Assembly: GCF_000982955.1 (NCBI RefSeq)
Contig: NZ_KQ058860.1
Coordinates: 1-49,761 of the forward strand
DNA length: 49,761 nucleotides
Direction of reading: 5' to 3'
Origin: Micromonospora sp. HK10
GTDB lineage: Bacteria; Actinomycetota; Actinomycetes; Mycobacteriales; Micromonosporaceae
Below the pieces are notes generated by a model, which was given only the letters and a program-made list of their open reading frames with translations, did not search any database and had not been told where the DNA came from. The position numbers and the translations under genes are program-made. This document shows, in pieces, positions 1-7,773 of the stretch; position 1 is the stretch's first letter; every line of letters begins with the position of its first letter.

Positions 1-77
1 CCGGGGCGGCCGGCGGGCGGCCGAGGTGAGGGCGCTCACCAGCGGCGGCGGCCCGGCCGCCGGTACCGTTCCTGTCC

Positions 78-101
78 GGGGACCGCGGGGTCGCGGTCCC
101 C
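78..101. terminator. GC hairpin upstream of the first gene
   Basis: Ten base pairs (78-87 with 92-101) close a GGGT tetraloop. There is no T-tract. It could terminate a gene lying left of the window or be a structured leader of the DUF2786 gene that starts 50 bases later. The rest of 1-151 holds no visible gene. Confidence 0.45.
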
Positions 102-151
102 GCGGATCCGCAGGCGTCGCCGGACGACCCTGACCAGAGGAGGGGCCACCC

Positions 152-1408
152 GTGTCCGACGCCGACCGGCTGCTCGCCGACGCCCTCGCGGGGGCGCGCG
201 GCACCGACGTACGCGAGGCCGAGCGCGCGCTGGACCGGCTGGTGGTCGGCGACGGCCCGGCGGTGGACGCGGCGCTGCTGGCCCGCCTGGTCCGCGCGGT
301 GGGCCGGCTCTGGCCCCGCGGCTGGCAGCCGGCCGACCTGGACCGGATCGCGCTACGGCGGCTGGCGCCCCGGGGCGCGCGGCTGCTTCGCGACGTGTTG
401 GCCGCCCAGCGCCGCGAGCAGCCCGGCCCGGTCCCCGGCTGGTTCGACGGTCAGCTCGCCGAGCTGGGCGCGGAGTGGGACGCCGCCCCGGGCTGGTTGG
501 ACCGCCGGGCCGAGGGCGACCGGATCAGCACGCTGCGGGACGCGGTGGAGGCGCTGGTGCTGGTGGAAGGGCTGCCGCCGATCGCCACGCTGCGCCCGCC
601 ACCGGGCGGCCCGGGTGCCGCCCAGGGCTCCGGCGGTCCGGGTGCCGTCCGGGGCTCCGGCGGCCCGGGTGCCGAGCGGGACGCCGGCCCGCCGGCCACC
701 GCCTCGCGGCTGCTGGACCGGGTCCGTGCCCTGCTGGCCAAGGCCGAGTCGACCACCTTCCCGGCGGAGGCGGAGGCGCTCACCGGCAAGGCGCAGGAGC
801 TGATGGCCCGGCACAGCATCGACGCCGCCCTGCTCGACGCCACGGCCGAGCGGCCGGACCGGCCCAGCGGCATCCGGCTCGGCACCGACGCCCCGTACGC
901 GGCCGCGAAGGCACTGCTCATCCAGGAGGTGGCCGGGGCGAACCGGTGCGAGTCGGTGTGGTCCGACGACCTGGGCTTCGCCACCGTGCTCGGCTTCCCC
1001 ACCGACCTGGCCGCGGTCGAGTTGCTGCACACCTCGCTGCTGGTGCAGGCCACCGCCGCGATGCTGCGTGGCCGGGGCGAGCGCCGGCCGGGCAGCGGCC
1101 GGCGCACCAAGGGCTACGACGAGTCGTTCCTGAACGCGTTCGCCCTGCGTATCGGCGAGCGGCTGCGGGCGGCCACCGTGGCCGAGGAGCGGGCGGCCAC
1201 CGGGGAGCGGGCCGGCGAGCGGCTGCTCCCGGTGCTCGCCGCCCGTACCGATGCCGTGCGCGAGCGCCTCGACCAGCTCTTTCCGGGGGTCACCCGGCAC
1301 CGGCTCCAGGTCCGGGACCGGGACGGCTGGGCCTCCGGCACCTCGGCCGCCGACCGGGCCTCGCTGGCTGCCGGCGCGCCGGACCGCCGGCCGGTACGCG
1401 GTCGCTGA
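152..1408 (+). CDS. DUF2786 domain-containing protein
   Basis: The 418-residue protein starts at GTG 152, preceded by an AGAGGAGG ribosome site. The recognisable part is the DUF2786 core around residues 185-230, with LLDRVRALLAKAEST, then a conserved EAEALTGKAQELMARHSID stretch. A second conserved block follows at about 250-330 (YAAAKALLIQEVA, then TKGYDESFLNAFA). DUF2786 has no established function. Between an N-terminal alpha-rich part and the core lies a linker of three 9-residue repeats (GPGAAQGSG type), encoded by a perfect-period 27-bp tandem repeat at 608-688. No signal peptide or membrane segment is seen, so a cytoplasmic location is inferred. It is separated by 95 bases from the next gene and is probably transcribed alone. 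Confidence 0.88.
   Translation: MSDADRLLADALAGARGTDVREAERALDRLVVGDGPAVDAALLARLVRAVGRLWPRGWQPADLDRIALRRLAPRGARLLRDVLAAQRREQPGPVPGWFDGQLAELGAEWDAAPGWLDRRAEGDRISTLRDAVEALVLVEGLPPIATLRPPPGGPGAAQGSGGPGAVRGSGGPGAERDAGPPATASRLLDRVRALLAKAESTTFPAEAEALTGKAQELMARHSIDAALLDATAERPDRPSGIRLGTDAPYAAAKALLIQEVAGANRCESVWSDDLGFATVLGFPTDLAAVELLHTSLLVQATAAMLRGRGERRPGSGRRTKGYDESFLNAFALRIGERLRAATVAEERAATGERAGERLLPVLAARTDAVRERLDQLFPGVTRHRLQVRDRDGWASGTSAADRASLAAGAPDRRPVRGR
608..688 (+). repeat. 27-bp tandem repeat x3, in frame
   Basis: Three copies of a 27-bp unit (608-634, 635-661, 662-688) encode GPGAAQGSG, GPGAVRGSG and GPGAERDAG. The period keeps the frame, so copy-number changes would only lengthen or shorten the flexible linker of the DUF2786 protein. 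Confidence 0.85.
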
Positions 1409-1503
1409 GTTTTTTCTCCGGCAGGATGTCGGATCGGAGGTCCCGGCTCCGACCCGTCTGCGAGAGGCGCCACCGTCGGTGGCCCGTACCTGAGGAGTGG
1501 ACC

Positions 1504-1878
1504 GTGAAGTACATGCTGCTGATCTGGAACCGTCCCGGCTTCGTCGAGGAGCTCTCCGAGGAGGAGCGCAACGCGATCTTCGGCGACGTCGACCGGATCA
1601 TGGCGGAGCTGACCGCCTCCGGTGAGCTGGTGGGCGGCGACGCGCTGGCCCACCCGTCGCAGACCCGTACGGTCCGGGCGGGCGCCCACGCCGGTGCCGT
1701 CGAGGTCACCGACGGGCCGTTCGTGGAGAGCAAGGAGCAGTTCGCCGGTTACCTGATGGTGGACTGCGAGACCCCGGAGCGGGCCGCCGAGATCGCGGCG
1801 AGCTGGCCGGACGTGACGCACGGGGTGGGCGTACTGGAGGTGCGCCCGGTGATGGACCAGGCCGGGACGGAGATGTGA
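1504..1878 (+). CDS. YCII/DGPF-domain protein
   Basis: This 124-residue YCII-related protein starts at GTG 1504 behind GAGGAGTGGACC. The start gives the typical MKYMLLIW N-terminus. The DGPF family signature is present as EVTDGPFVESKEQFAGY near residues 71-87, followed by the usual D/E-rich GYLMVDCETPERAAEIAASWP helix. YCII proteins adopt a ferredoxin-like dimeric fold; the substrate of the DGPF subgroup is unknown. The stop codon overlaps the GTG of the following ECF sigma factor by four bases (GTGA, 1875-1878), so the two are translationally coupled. This pairing is the classical genomic signature of ECF42-type sigma factors, which are thought to activate DGPF genes. The longer frame running in from upstream is the same frame without a credible start. 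Confidence 0.92.
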   Translation: MKYMLLIWNRPGFVEELSEEERNAIFGDVDRIMAELTASGELVGGDALAHPSQTRTVRAGAHAGAVEVTDGPFVESKEQFAGYLMVDCETPERAAEIAASWPDVTHGVGVLEVRPVMDQAGTEM

Positions 1879-3119
1879 CCGACCGGGCCGTCGAGGACCT
1901 GCTGCGTACCCTCGCGCCGCAGGTCCTCGGTGTGCTCGTCCGCCGGCACGGCCAGTTCTACGCCTGTGAGGACGCGGTGCAGGAGGCCCTGCTCGCCGCC
2001 GCCACCCAGTGGCCGGCGCAGGGGGTGCCGGAGCATCCCCGGTCGTGGCTGGTCACCGTGGCGACCCGCCGGCTCACCGACGAGTGGCGCAGCGAGCGGG
2101 CCCGTCGGGACCGGGAGGTCGCGGTGGCGGCCCGGGAGCCGGCGTACCCGGCGGTGGCCCCGGCCGCCGACGAGGAGCCGCCCGCCGGGGACGACACGTT
2201 GAAGCTGCTCTTCCTCTGCTGCCATCCGGCGCTGACCGGCTCCGCCCAGGTGGCACTCACCCTGCGCGCGGTGGGCGGCCTGAGCACCGCGGAGATCGCC
2301 CGGGCGTACCTGGTGCCGGAGGCGACCATGAGCCAGCGGATCCGCCGGGCCAAGCAGCGGATCGAGGCGGCCGGGGCCCGCTTCGTGCTGCCTTCGCCGG
2401 CGGACCGGGACGACCGGCTCCGGGCCGTGCTGCGGGTGCTCTACCTGATCTTCAACGAGGGGTACACCGCCTCCAGCGGCGACGAGCTGCACCGGGCGGA
2501 GTTGACCGGGGAGGCGATCCGGCTGGCCCGGGAGCTGCACCGGCTGCTGCCGGACGACGGCGAGGTGGCCGGGCTGCTGGCGTTGATGCTGCTCACCGAC
2601 TCGCACCGGGCGGCCCGGACCGGGCCGGGCGGGGAGCTGATCCCGCTGGCCGAGCAGGACCGCAGCCGGTGGGACCGGGCGGAGATCGCGGCGGGCGTCG
2701 CCCTGGTGACCGAGGCGCTGACCTGGTCGGCGCCGGGCCCCTACCAGGTGCAGGCGGCCATCGCGGCGGTGCACGCCGAGGCACCGTCGGCCGCGGAGAC
2801 GGACTGGCCGCAGATCGTCGCGCTGTACCGGGTGCTGGCCCGGATCGCGCCGAACCCGATGGTCACGTTGAACCAGGCCGCCGCGGTGGCCATGGTCGAC
2901 GGCCCGCGGGCCGGGCTGGCCCTGTTGGCGTCGCTGGACGCCGACGAGCGCACCGCCGGGCACCATCGGCTCGCCGCGGTCCGTGCCCATCTGCTGGAGC
3001 TGGCCGGCGAGCGGACGGCGGCCCGGGCGGCGTACCTGGCCGCCGCGCGGGCCACCACGAGCCGCCCCGAGCAGCGTTACCTGGAGGTACGCGCCGCCCG
3101 GCTGGCCGCCGACCGGTGA
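1875..3119 (+). CDS. ECF42-like RNA polymerase sigma factor
   Basis: The 414-residue protein has an N-terminal sigma-2 region (about residues 8-75, with ACEDAVQEALLAAATQWP and the HPRSWLVTVATRRLTDEWR motif). A sigma-4 helix-turn-helix follows at about 115-165 (LSTAEIARAYLVPEATMSQRIRRAKQRI). The C-terminal extension of some 240 residues (DUF6596 and TPR-like helices, beginning near RLRAVLRVLYLIFNEGY) is characteristic of the ECF42 group. No anti-sigma gene is nearby, consistent with the view that in this group the C-terminal extension itself controls activity. It is coupled by a 4-bp overlap to the DGPF protein and ends 50 bases from a convergent lipoprotein gene. The target promoters cannot be told from the sequence. 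Confidence 0.93.
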   Translation: MTDRAVEDLLRTLAPQVLGVLVRRHGQFYACEDAVQEALLAAATQWPAQGVPEHPRSWLVTVATRRLTDEWRSERARRDREVAVAAREPAYPAVAPAADEEPPAGDDTLKLLFLCCHPALTGSAQVALTLRAVGGLSTAEIARAYLVPEATMSQRIRRAKQRIEAAGARFVLPSPADRDDRLRAVLRVLYLIFNEGYTASSGDELHRAELTGEAIRLARELHRLLPDDGEVAGLLALMLLTDSHRAARTGPGGELIPLAEQDRSRWDRAEIAAGVALVTEALTWSAPGPYQVQAAIAAVHAEAPSAAETDWPQIVALYRVLARIAPNPMVTLNQAAAVAMVDGPRAGLALLASLDADERTAGHHRLAAVRAHLLELAGERTAARAAYLAAARATTSRPEQRYLEVRAARLAADR

Positions 3120-3169
3120 GTCCGACCGGGCGCGCGGTCCACCGGCCCCGGCTCGGGTGACCGGCCGGG

Positions 3170-3664
3170 TCAGGCCCGGCAGTCGCGGGTCAGCCGGGGC
3201 GGGATCGTCACGAACGTCGAGTTGAGCCACTTCACCGGGGTGGCCGACCGGGCCCCGGCGTCGAGTTGCTGCGCGGTCCGGCCGACCAGCGTCTTGATCT
3301 CCGGGTCGGCGGCCCTGGCGGCCTGCGTGCGTACGTCGTCGGCCAGGTCGGCGAGGTCGGCCTTGACCTGGGCGTTGATCTGCTCGGGGGTGAGCTGCCG
3401 GCGGGTCGCCGCCGCGGCGTCGGCGGCGATCTCCTTGCTCTTGGCGATGATCAATTTGTCCACCTCGGCGCAGACCTCGACGGTGTTCGCCGCGGTCGGC
3501 GGGGACGGCGTGGCGGTGGCCGGGGCGGGTTCGACGGTGGTCGGCGCGGCGGTCGGGCCGCCTGCGGGGGCCGCGGCATCGGGGCTTCCGTCGGCCTGGC
3601 AGGCGCCGGCGAGGGCGGTCAGGGTCACCAGGGCGGCGGCGCGCAGGGCGGTGCTGGCGGACAT
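3170..3664 (-). CDS. small Ala-rich lipoprotein, unknown function
   Basis: The 164-residue product begins at ATG 3664 behind GGGGAGAAGG. The N-terminus has a short hydrophobic stretch ending in AGAC, with Cys22 as a probable lipidation site (the canonical Leu lies one place early, so the lipobox is slightly atypical). A Pro/Ala/Thr-rich spacer (about 28-60) is followed by a helical domain with a VCAEVDKLIIAKSKEI segment at about 62-77 and alanine-rich helices. The protein ends with the isolated cysteine segment LTRDCRA, so Cys64 and the C-terminal Cys could form a disulfide. It would be anchored outside the membrane. I do not recognise a named family. It is convergent with the sigma factor gene. 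Confidence 0.8.
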   Translation of the reverse strand: MSASTALRAAALVTLTALAGACQADGSPDAAAPAGGPTAAPTTVEPAPATATPSPPTAANTVEVCAEVDKLIIAKSKEIAADAAAATRRQLTPEQINAQVKADLADLADDVRTQAARAADPEIKTLVGRTAQQLDAGARSATPVKWLNSTFVTIPPRLTRDCRA

Positions 3665-3822
3665 CCTTCTCCCCGTACGGTCGTCGGCCGTCGGTCACGG
3701 CCGGTGGTCGGGCCGGGCATCCTCGCGGTGCCGCCCTCCGGGGCCCGGACGGATCGGGCGGCGTGGCACCGAGTGTGCCAAGCGGGCGGCGCGGGCGCCG
3801 GACTGGCGGTCCGCGCGCAGCG

Positions 3823-3851
3823 CGCCGGGCCGGCGAGGTGCCGGCCCGGCG
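3823..3851 (-). terminator. probable terminator of the CsbD gene
   Basis: A perfect 12-bp stem (3823-3834 with 3840-3851) closes a GAGGT loop 19 bases beyond the stop codon of the CsbD-like gene on the minus strand. There is no T-run, as is common in high-GC actinomycetes. The remaining 3665-3822 stretch carries no gene and should contain the lipoprotein promoter. Confidence 0.6.
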
Positions 3852-3869
3852 TCGCGGTAGTGGCGTTGG

Positions 3870-4043
3870 TCAGCTCTTGAAGGCGTCCTTGATCTTCTCA
3901 CCGGCCTGCTTGAGGTCGGCCTTGACCTGGTCGTTGCGGCCCTCGGCCTCGAGGCGCTCGTTGTCCGTCGCCCGGCCGACGCCCTCCTTCACCTTGCCGG
4001 CGGTGTTCTCGGTCGCGTTGCCGATCTTGTCGTCGTAACCCAT
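3870..4043 (-). CDS. CsbD family general stress protein
   Basis: The 57-residue hydrophilic protein reads MGYDDKIGNATENTAGKVKE at its start and continues with the family's characteristic GVGRATDNERLEAEGRNDQVKADLKQAGEKIKDAFK. CsbD-like proteins are small, poorly structured stress proteins, induced in Bacillus by sigma-B; their molecular role is unknown. I chose ATG 4043 because GGAGG lies five bases upstream; an in-frame upstream ATG at 4055 would put that ribosome site inside the gene. A strong hairpin follows the stop. It is a monocistronic gene oriented like copA, with copA's stop 97 bases upstream of it. Confidence 0.9.
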   Translation of the reverse strand: MGYDDKIGNATENTAGKVKEGVGRATDNERLEAEGRNDQVKADLKQAGEKIKDAFKS

Positions 4044-4140
4044 CGGAACCTCCACTCAGCATTACGTCCTGACGACAGGGGAGGTACCCCGCCGGCGGTC
4101 GGCTCAACCACGCCCGCTCACCGAGGGTGAACGGCCGGGC

Positions 4141-6393
4141 TCAGCCGACCGGCCGGAAGCCGCGCAGCCGGAGGCTGTTGGCCACCACGAAGACCGACGA
4201 GAAGGCCATCGCGGCGCCGGCGATCATCGGGTTGAGCAGGCCGGCGGCGGCCAGCGGCAGGGCGGCCACGTTGTAGGCGAAGGCCCAGAACAGGTTGCCC
4301 CGGATGATGCCGAGCGTGCGCCGGGAGAGCCGGATGGCGTCCACCGCGGCCAGCAGGTCACCGCGGACCAGGGTCAGGTCGGACGCCTCGATCGCCACGT
4401 CGGTGCCGGTGCCCATGGCCAGGCCGAGGTCGGCCTGGGCGAGCGCGGCGGCGTCGTTGACGCCGTCACCGACCATGGCCACCGTCCGCCCCTGCGCCTG
4501 GAGCCGCCGTACCGCGTCGACCTTGTCGGCGGGCAGCACCTCGGCGATCACCTGGTCGATGCCGACCTCCGCCGCCACCGCCTGCGCCACGGTGGCGTTG
4601 TCGCCGGTGAGCAGCACCGGCGTCAGCCCGAGTTCGCGCAGCCGGGCGATCGCCGCGCGGCTGGTCGGCTTGACCGCGTCGGCCACCGCGAGCACGCCGC
4701 GGGCCCGGCCGTCCCAGCCGGCCAGGACCGCCGTCCGCCCGGCGGCCGCCGCGTCGGTCACCGCCCGCGCGATCTCCCCGGGTACGTCGAGTCCGCGCTC
4801 CCGCAGCAGCCGCAGCCGGCCGACCACCACCTCCCGGCCCTCGACGGTCCCGGTGACGCCGAGCCCTTCCGTGTTGGCGAAGCCGCCGACGGTGGGCAGG
4901 GCGCCCCGCTCGGCGGCGGCGTCGGCGACGGCCTGGGCGATCGGGTGCTCGGAGGCGGCCTCCAGTGCCCCGGCCAGCCGGAGCAGTTCGTCGGCGTCCT
5001 GGCCGGTCGCCGGCAGCACGTCGACCAGGGTCATCCGGCCGGTGGTGACGGTGCCGGTCTTGTCCAGCACCACGGTGTCCACCCGGCGGGTCGACTCCAG
5101 CACCTCCGGCCCCTTGATCAGGATGCCGAGCTGGGCGCCACGCCCGGTGCCGACCAGCAGCGCGGTCGGGGTGGCCAGGCCGAGGGCGCATGGGCAGGCG
5201 ATGATCAGCACGGCCACCGCGGCGGTGAACGCGGCGGTCGCCCCGCCGCCGGTGCCGAGCCACCAGCCGAGGGTGCCCACCGCCAGGGCGATCACGATCG
5301 GCACGAAGACCCCGGAGATCCGGTCGGCGAGCCGCTGCACGGCGGCCTTGCCGGTCTGCGCCTGCTCCACGAGCCGGGCCATCTGGGCCAGCTGAGTGTC
5401 CGCGCCGACCCGGGTGGCCCGGACCACCAGCCGGCCCCCGGCGTTGACGGTGGCGCCCACGACGGCGTCGCCCGGCCCGACCTCCACCGGCACCGACTCG
5501 CCGGTGAGCATGCTCGCGTCGACGGCGGAGGTGCCGTCCTCGACCACGCCGTCGGTGGCGACCTTCTCGCCCGGGCGGACCACGAACCGGTCCCCGACGG
5601 CGAGCTGGTCCACCGGGATCCGGGTCTCCCGGTCGCCGCGCAGCACCGCGACGTCCTTGACGCCCAGCTCCAGCAGGGCGCGCAGCGCCGCCCCGGCGGT
5701 CCGCTTCGAGCGGGCCTCGAAGTAGCGGCCGGCGAGGAGGAAGACCGTGACGCCGGCCGCCGCCTCCAGGTAGATGTTGCCGGCCCCGCCGCCGCGGCTG
5801 ATGTCGAACTCGAACGGGTGCACCATTCCGGGCATCCCGGCGTCGCCGAGGAAGAGCGCCCAGAGCGACCAGCCGAACGCGGCGAGCGTGCCGAGCGAGA
5901 CCAGGGTGTCCATGGTCGCCGCGCCGTGCCGGAGGTTGATCGCGGCGGCCCGGTGGAACGGCAGCCCACCGTAGACCACGACCGGGGCGGCCAGGGTCAG
6001 CGACAGCCACTGCCAGTAGTCGAACTGCCAGGCCGGGACCATGGCGAGCACGATCACCGGCACGGTCAGCACGGCCGACACCCAGAGCCGGGTACGCAGC
6101 CCGCGCAGCTCGACCACCGGCGTGGACGCCTGGGCGGCGGCCTGCGCGGGCGGCGGCGGCACGACGGCCGTGTAGCCGGTCTGTTCCACGGTGGCGATCA
6201 GGTCCGCCGGGGTGACCTGGTCGGCGTACCGGACGGTGGCCTTCTCGGTGGCGTAGTTGACCGTCGCCTCGACGCCGTCCATCCGGTTGAGCTTCTTCTC
6301 GATCCGGGCGGCGCAGGAGGCGCACGTCATCCCGCCGATCGCCAGCTCGATCCGGTTCGGCGCGACCGGCAGCGACTTCGCGGTCGAGGTCAT
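4141..6393 (-). CDS. copA: copper-exporting P1B-type ATPase
   Basis: The 750-residue protein pumps monovalent copper across the plasma membrane at the cost of ATP. An N-terminal heavy-metal-associated domain carries GMTCASC (Cys24 and Cys27). Membrane helices begin near residue 100. The CPC metal-binding motif (IACPCALGLATPTALL) lies near residues 396-402, the phosphorylated DKTGT near 442, the HP motif (SEHPIA) near 490 and MVGDGVNDAAAL near 640. This set defines the Cu+/Ag+ subgroup. It is the last gene of a three-gene operon with a secreted His-rich protein (14 bases upstream) and the CopZ chaperone. Divergent csoR and its operators indicate copper induction. The start ATG 6393 has AGGAGGTGCCGCG before it. 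Confidence 0.96.
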   Translation of the reverse strand: MTSTAKSLPVAPNRIELAIGGMTCASCAARIEKKLNRMDGVEATVNYATEKATVRYADQVTPADLIATVEQTGYTAVVPPPPAQAAAQASTPVVELRGLRTRLWVSAVLTVPVIVLAMVPAWQFDYWQWLSLTLAAPVVVYGGLPFHRAAAINLRHGAATMDTLVSLGTLAAFGWSLWALFLGDAGMPGMVHPFEFDISRGGGAGNIYLEAAAGVTVFLLAGRYFEARSKRTAGAALRALLELGVKDVAVLRGDRETRIPVDQLAVGDRFVVRPGEKVATDGVVEDGTSAVDASMLTGESVPVEVGPGDAVVGATVNAGGRLVVRATRVGADTQLAQMARLVEQAQTGKAAVQRLADRISGVFVPIVIALAVGTLGWWLGTGGGATAAFTAAVAVLIIACPCALGLATPTALLVGTGRGAQLGILIKGPEVLESTRRVDTVVLDKTGTVTTGRMTLVDVLPATGQDADELLRLAGALEAASEHPIAQAVADAAAERGALPTVGGFANTEGLGVTGTVEGREVVVGRLRLLRERGLDVPGEIARAVTDAAAAGRTAVLAGWDGRARGVLAVADAVKPTSRAAIARLRELGLTPVLLTGDNATVAQAVAAEVGIDQVIAEVLPADKVDAVRRLQAQGRTVAMVGDGVNDAAALAQADLGLAMGTGTDVAIEASDLTLVRGDLLAAVDAIRLSRRTLGIIRGNLFWAFAYNVAALPLAAAGLLNPMIAGAAMAFSSVFVVANSLRLRGFRPVG

Positions 6394-6407
6394 CGCGGCA
6401 CCTCCTG

Positions 6408-7379
6408 TCAGCTGTGTCCGTGACCGGGGGCGCCGTGTCCGGCGTCCGGGGTGGCTGTGGGCGTGGTGGCCGGCGCGGCCGGCGGCGGGACGTCACCGGC
6501 CACGACCGTGAACTCGGCGGTGTGCACCGCGTCGTCGTGCCGGAAGTCCAGGTAGAGACGGTACGTGCCGATCGAGGGCAGCTCGGTGGTGAAGCTCACC
6601 GCCGGCCCGGCCGGGGTCTTCCCGTCGCCGGGTGTGCCCTCCGGATGCACGTGCAGGTACGCCAGGTCGCCCTGGCGCAGCGCCACCAGGTGCCCGTACG
6701 CCCCGAGGTAGGGCTGGAGGTCGGTGACCGGGCGGCCGTCCCGGGTCACGGTCAGGGTGAGCCGGCCGGCCTGGCCGGGCTGTGGCGTGCCGGCCAGTGT
6801 GACGGTGTAGCCGTCGACGGTGCTGGTGGTCGCGGGGGCGGGCAGCGGGTGCTCCACCAGCGGGCCGGGGACGGTCACGTCGACGCCGAGCGTCAGCGGC
6901 TCGCCGCCGGTCGGGGTGAAGTCCGCGAAGGCCCGCCAGACGCCGGGTCCGGCCAGCGGCGAGGCGACCCGCCAGGTGCCGTCGCCGGTCAACTCGGGGT
7001 GCACGTGCCGGAAGCCGGAGAGGTCGCGGCGGGCGACGATCAGGTGCATCCGCTTGTCGTGGGCGACGTCGTAGCGGGTGACCGGCCGGCCGTCCGGGCC
7101 GATGATCCGGAAGGCGAATTCGCCGGTGGGGGCGCTCACCGGTTGCAGCGTGTAGCCGCGGTCGGCGACGAGCAGCCCGCCGGGCAGGTGGTCGGTGGCC
7201 GGGTCGGCGTGGCCGTCACCATGGTCGGCCGCGGTGGGGTCGTGCGCGGGGTCGGTGGCGTCGTGGCGGGTCTCGGCGGCGGGCGCGACGGGGTCGGTCA
7301 GCTGACCGACCCCGTACGCCGCGCCGAACACCGCCACGAGGCCGAGGGCGAAGCCGCCCAGCTTCGTCACCGTGTTCAT
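6408..7379 (-). CDS. membrane-anchored or secreted His-rich protein of the copper operon
   Basis: The 323-residue protein starts at ATG 7379 (GAGGTACC upstream) with an N-terminal hydrophobic segment (residues 7-27), so the bulk is outside the membrane. Two related modules each contain a His-x-His box: HLIVARRDLSGFRHVHPEL (about 120-138) and HLVALRQGDLAYLHVHPEG (about 225-243). Each sits next to an immunoglobulin-like beta segment (WRAFADFTPTGG and YRLYLDFRHDDAVHTAEF). The C-terminus is again His-rich (GHGAPGHGHS), as is the N-terminal spacer. The position between copZ and copA suggests extracytoplasmic copper binding or hand-over. Homologues occur in actinomycete copper operons, often without a name. 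A role as FixH/YtkA-like copper protein is inference. Confidence 0.85.
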   Translation of the reverse strand: MNTVTKLGGFALGLVAVFGAAYGVGQLTDPVAPAAETRHDATDPAHDPTAADHGDGHADPATDHLPGGLLVADRGYTLQPVSAPTGEFAFRIIGPDGRPVTRYDVAHDKRMHLIVARRDLSGFRHVHPELTGDGTWRVASPLAGPGVWRAFADFTPTGGEPLTLGVDVTVPGPLVEHPLPAPATTSTVDGYTVTLAGTPQPGQAGRLTLTVTRDGRPVTDLQPYLGAYGHLVALRQGDLAYLHVHPEGTPGDGKTPAGPAVSFTTELPSIGTYRLYLDFRHDDAVHTAEFTVVAGDVPPPAAPATTPTATPDAGHGAPGHGHS

Positions 7380-7413
7380 CGGGGTACCTCGGTTTCTCGG
7401 GGTCCGCCGACCG

Positions 7414-7623
7414 TCACGCCGGGACGAGGTCGTAGCCGGCCTCGTCCACGGCGGCACGGACGGCGTCCGGGTCCAACGGGCTCTCGCTGCTGACGGTGAC
7501 CCGGCCGGTGGCCAGGTCGACCTGGACGTCGGTGACGCCCGGGATCGCGCCCACCTCGGTGCTGACCGAGTTGACGCAGTGCCCGCAGGTCATGCCCTGC
7601 ACCTGGTACGTGGTGGTGACCAT
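7414..7623 (-). CDS. copZ: copper chaperone, HMA domain
   Basis: A 69-residue single heavy-metal-associated domain with the copper site GMTCGHC (Cys13 and Cys16) and the family's beta-alpha-beta-beta-alpha-beta pattern, ending EAGYDLVPA. It carries Cu+ in the cytosol, probably to CopA and CsoR. The start at ATG 7623 has GGAAGGAG seven bases upstream; longer frames through this ORF lack such a site. It is the first gene of the operon copZ - His-rich protein - copA, and its promoter overlaps a CsoR-type palindrome about 30 bases upstream. Confidence 0.95.
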   Translation of the reverse strand: MVTTTYQVQGMTCGHCVNSVSTEVGAIPGVTDVQVDLATGRVTVSSESPLDPDAVRAAVDEAGYDLVPA

Positions 7624-7653
7624 GTCGAAAACTCCTTCCCGCATTCCCATCCT

Positions 7654-7669
7654 ATACCCCCCAGGGGTA
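7654..7669. promoter_or_regulatory. CsoR-type operator at the copZ promoter
   Basis: ATACCCCCCAGGGGTA matches the TACCCC-n-GGGGTA pattern of CsoR operators. On the minus strand it is followed directly by TATAGGAT, a plausible -10 element for copZ, so bound CsoR would block the promoter. Site and logic follow established CsoR biology; binding here is inferred. Confidence 0.8.
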
Positions 7670-7692
7670 GGAGGGGGATGGACGACGCCCTT

Positions 7693-7720
7693 CCGGGTAC
7701 CGATACCCGGTGTGGGTATC
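7693..7720. promoter_or_regulatory. two overlapping inverted repeats between copZ and csoR
   Basis: Two perfect 7-bp inverted repeats share the arm TACCC. CCGGGTA-CCGA-TACCCGG covers 7693-7710 and GATACCCGGTGTGGGTATC covers 7702-7720. They lie midway between the two CsoR-like operators. The second resembles a CsoR half-site pair with wider spacing. It may be a third CsoR site or the site of another metal regulator. Confidence 0.55.
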
Positions 7721-7740
7721 CCCGCATCCGGACCGTACCA

Positions 7741-7755
7741 TACCCCCGAGGGGTA
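7741..7755. promoter_or_regulatory. CsoR-type operator at the csoR promoter
   Basis: TACCCCCGAGGGGTA is a near-perfect palindrome ending five bases before TATCCT (7761-7766), a plausible -10 box for csoR. The ATG follows only eight bases after that box, so the transcript is short-leadered or leaderless. Negative autoregulation by CsoR is inferred. Confidence 0.8.
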
Positions 7756-7773
7756 CGCGCTATCCTGGACGTC

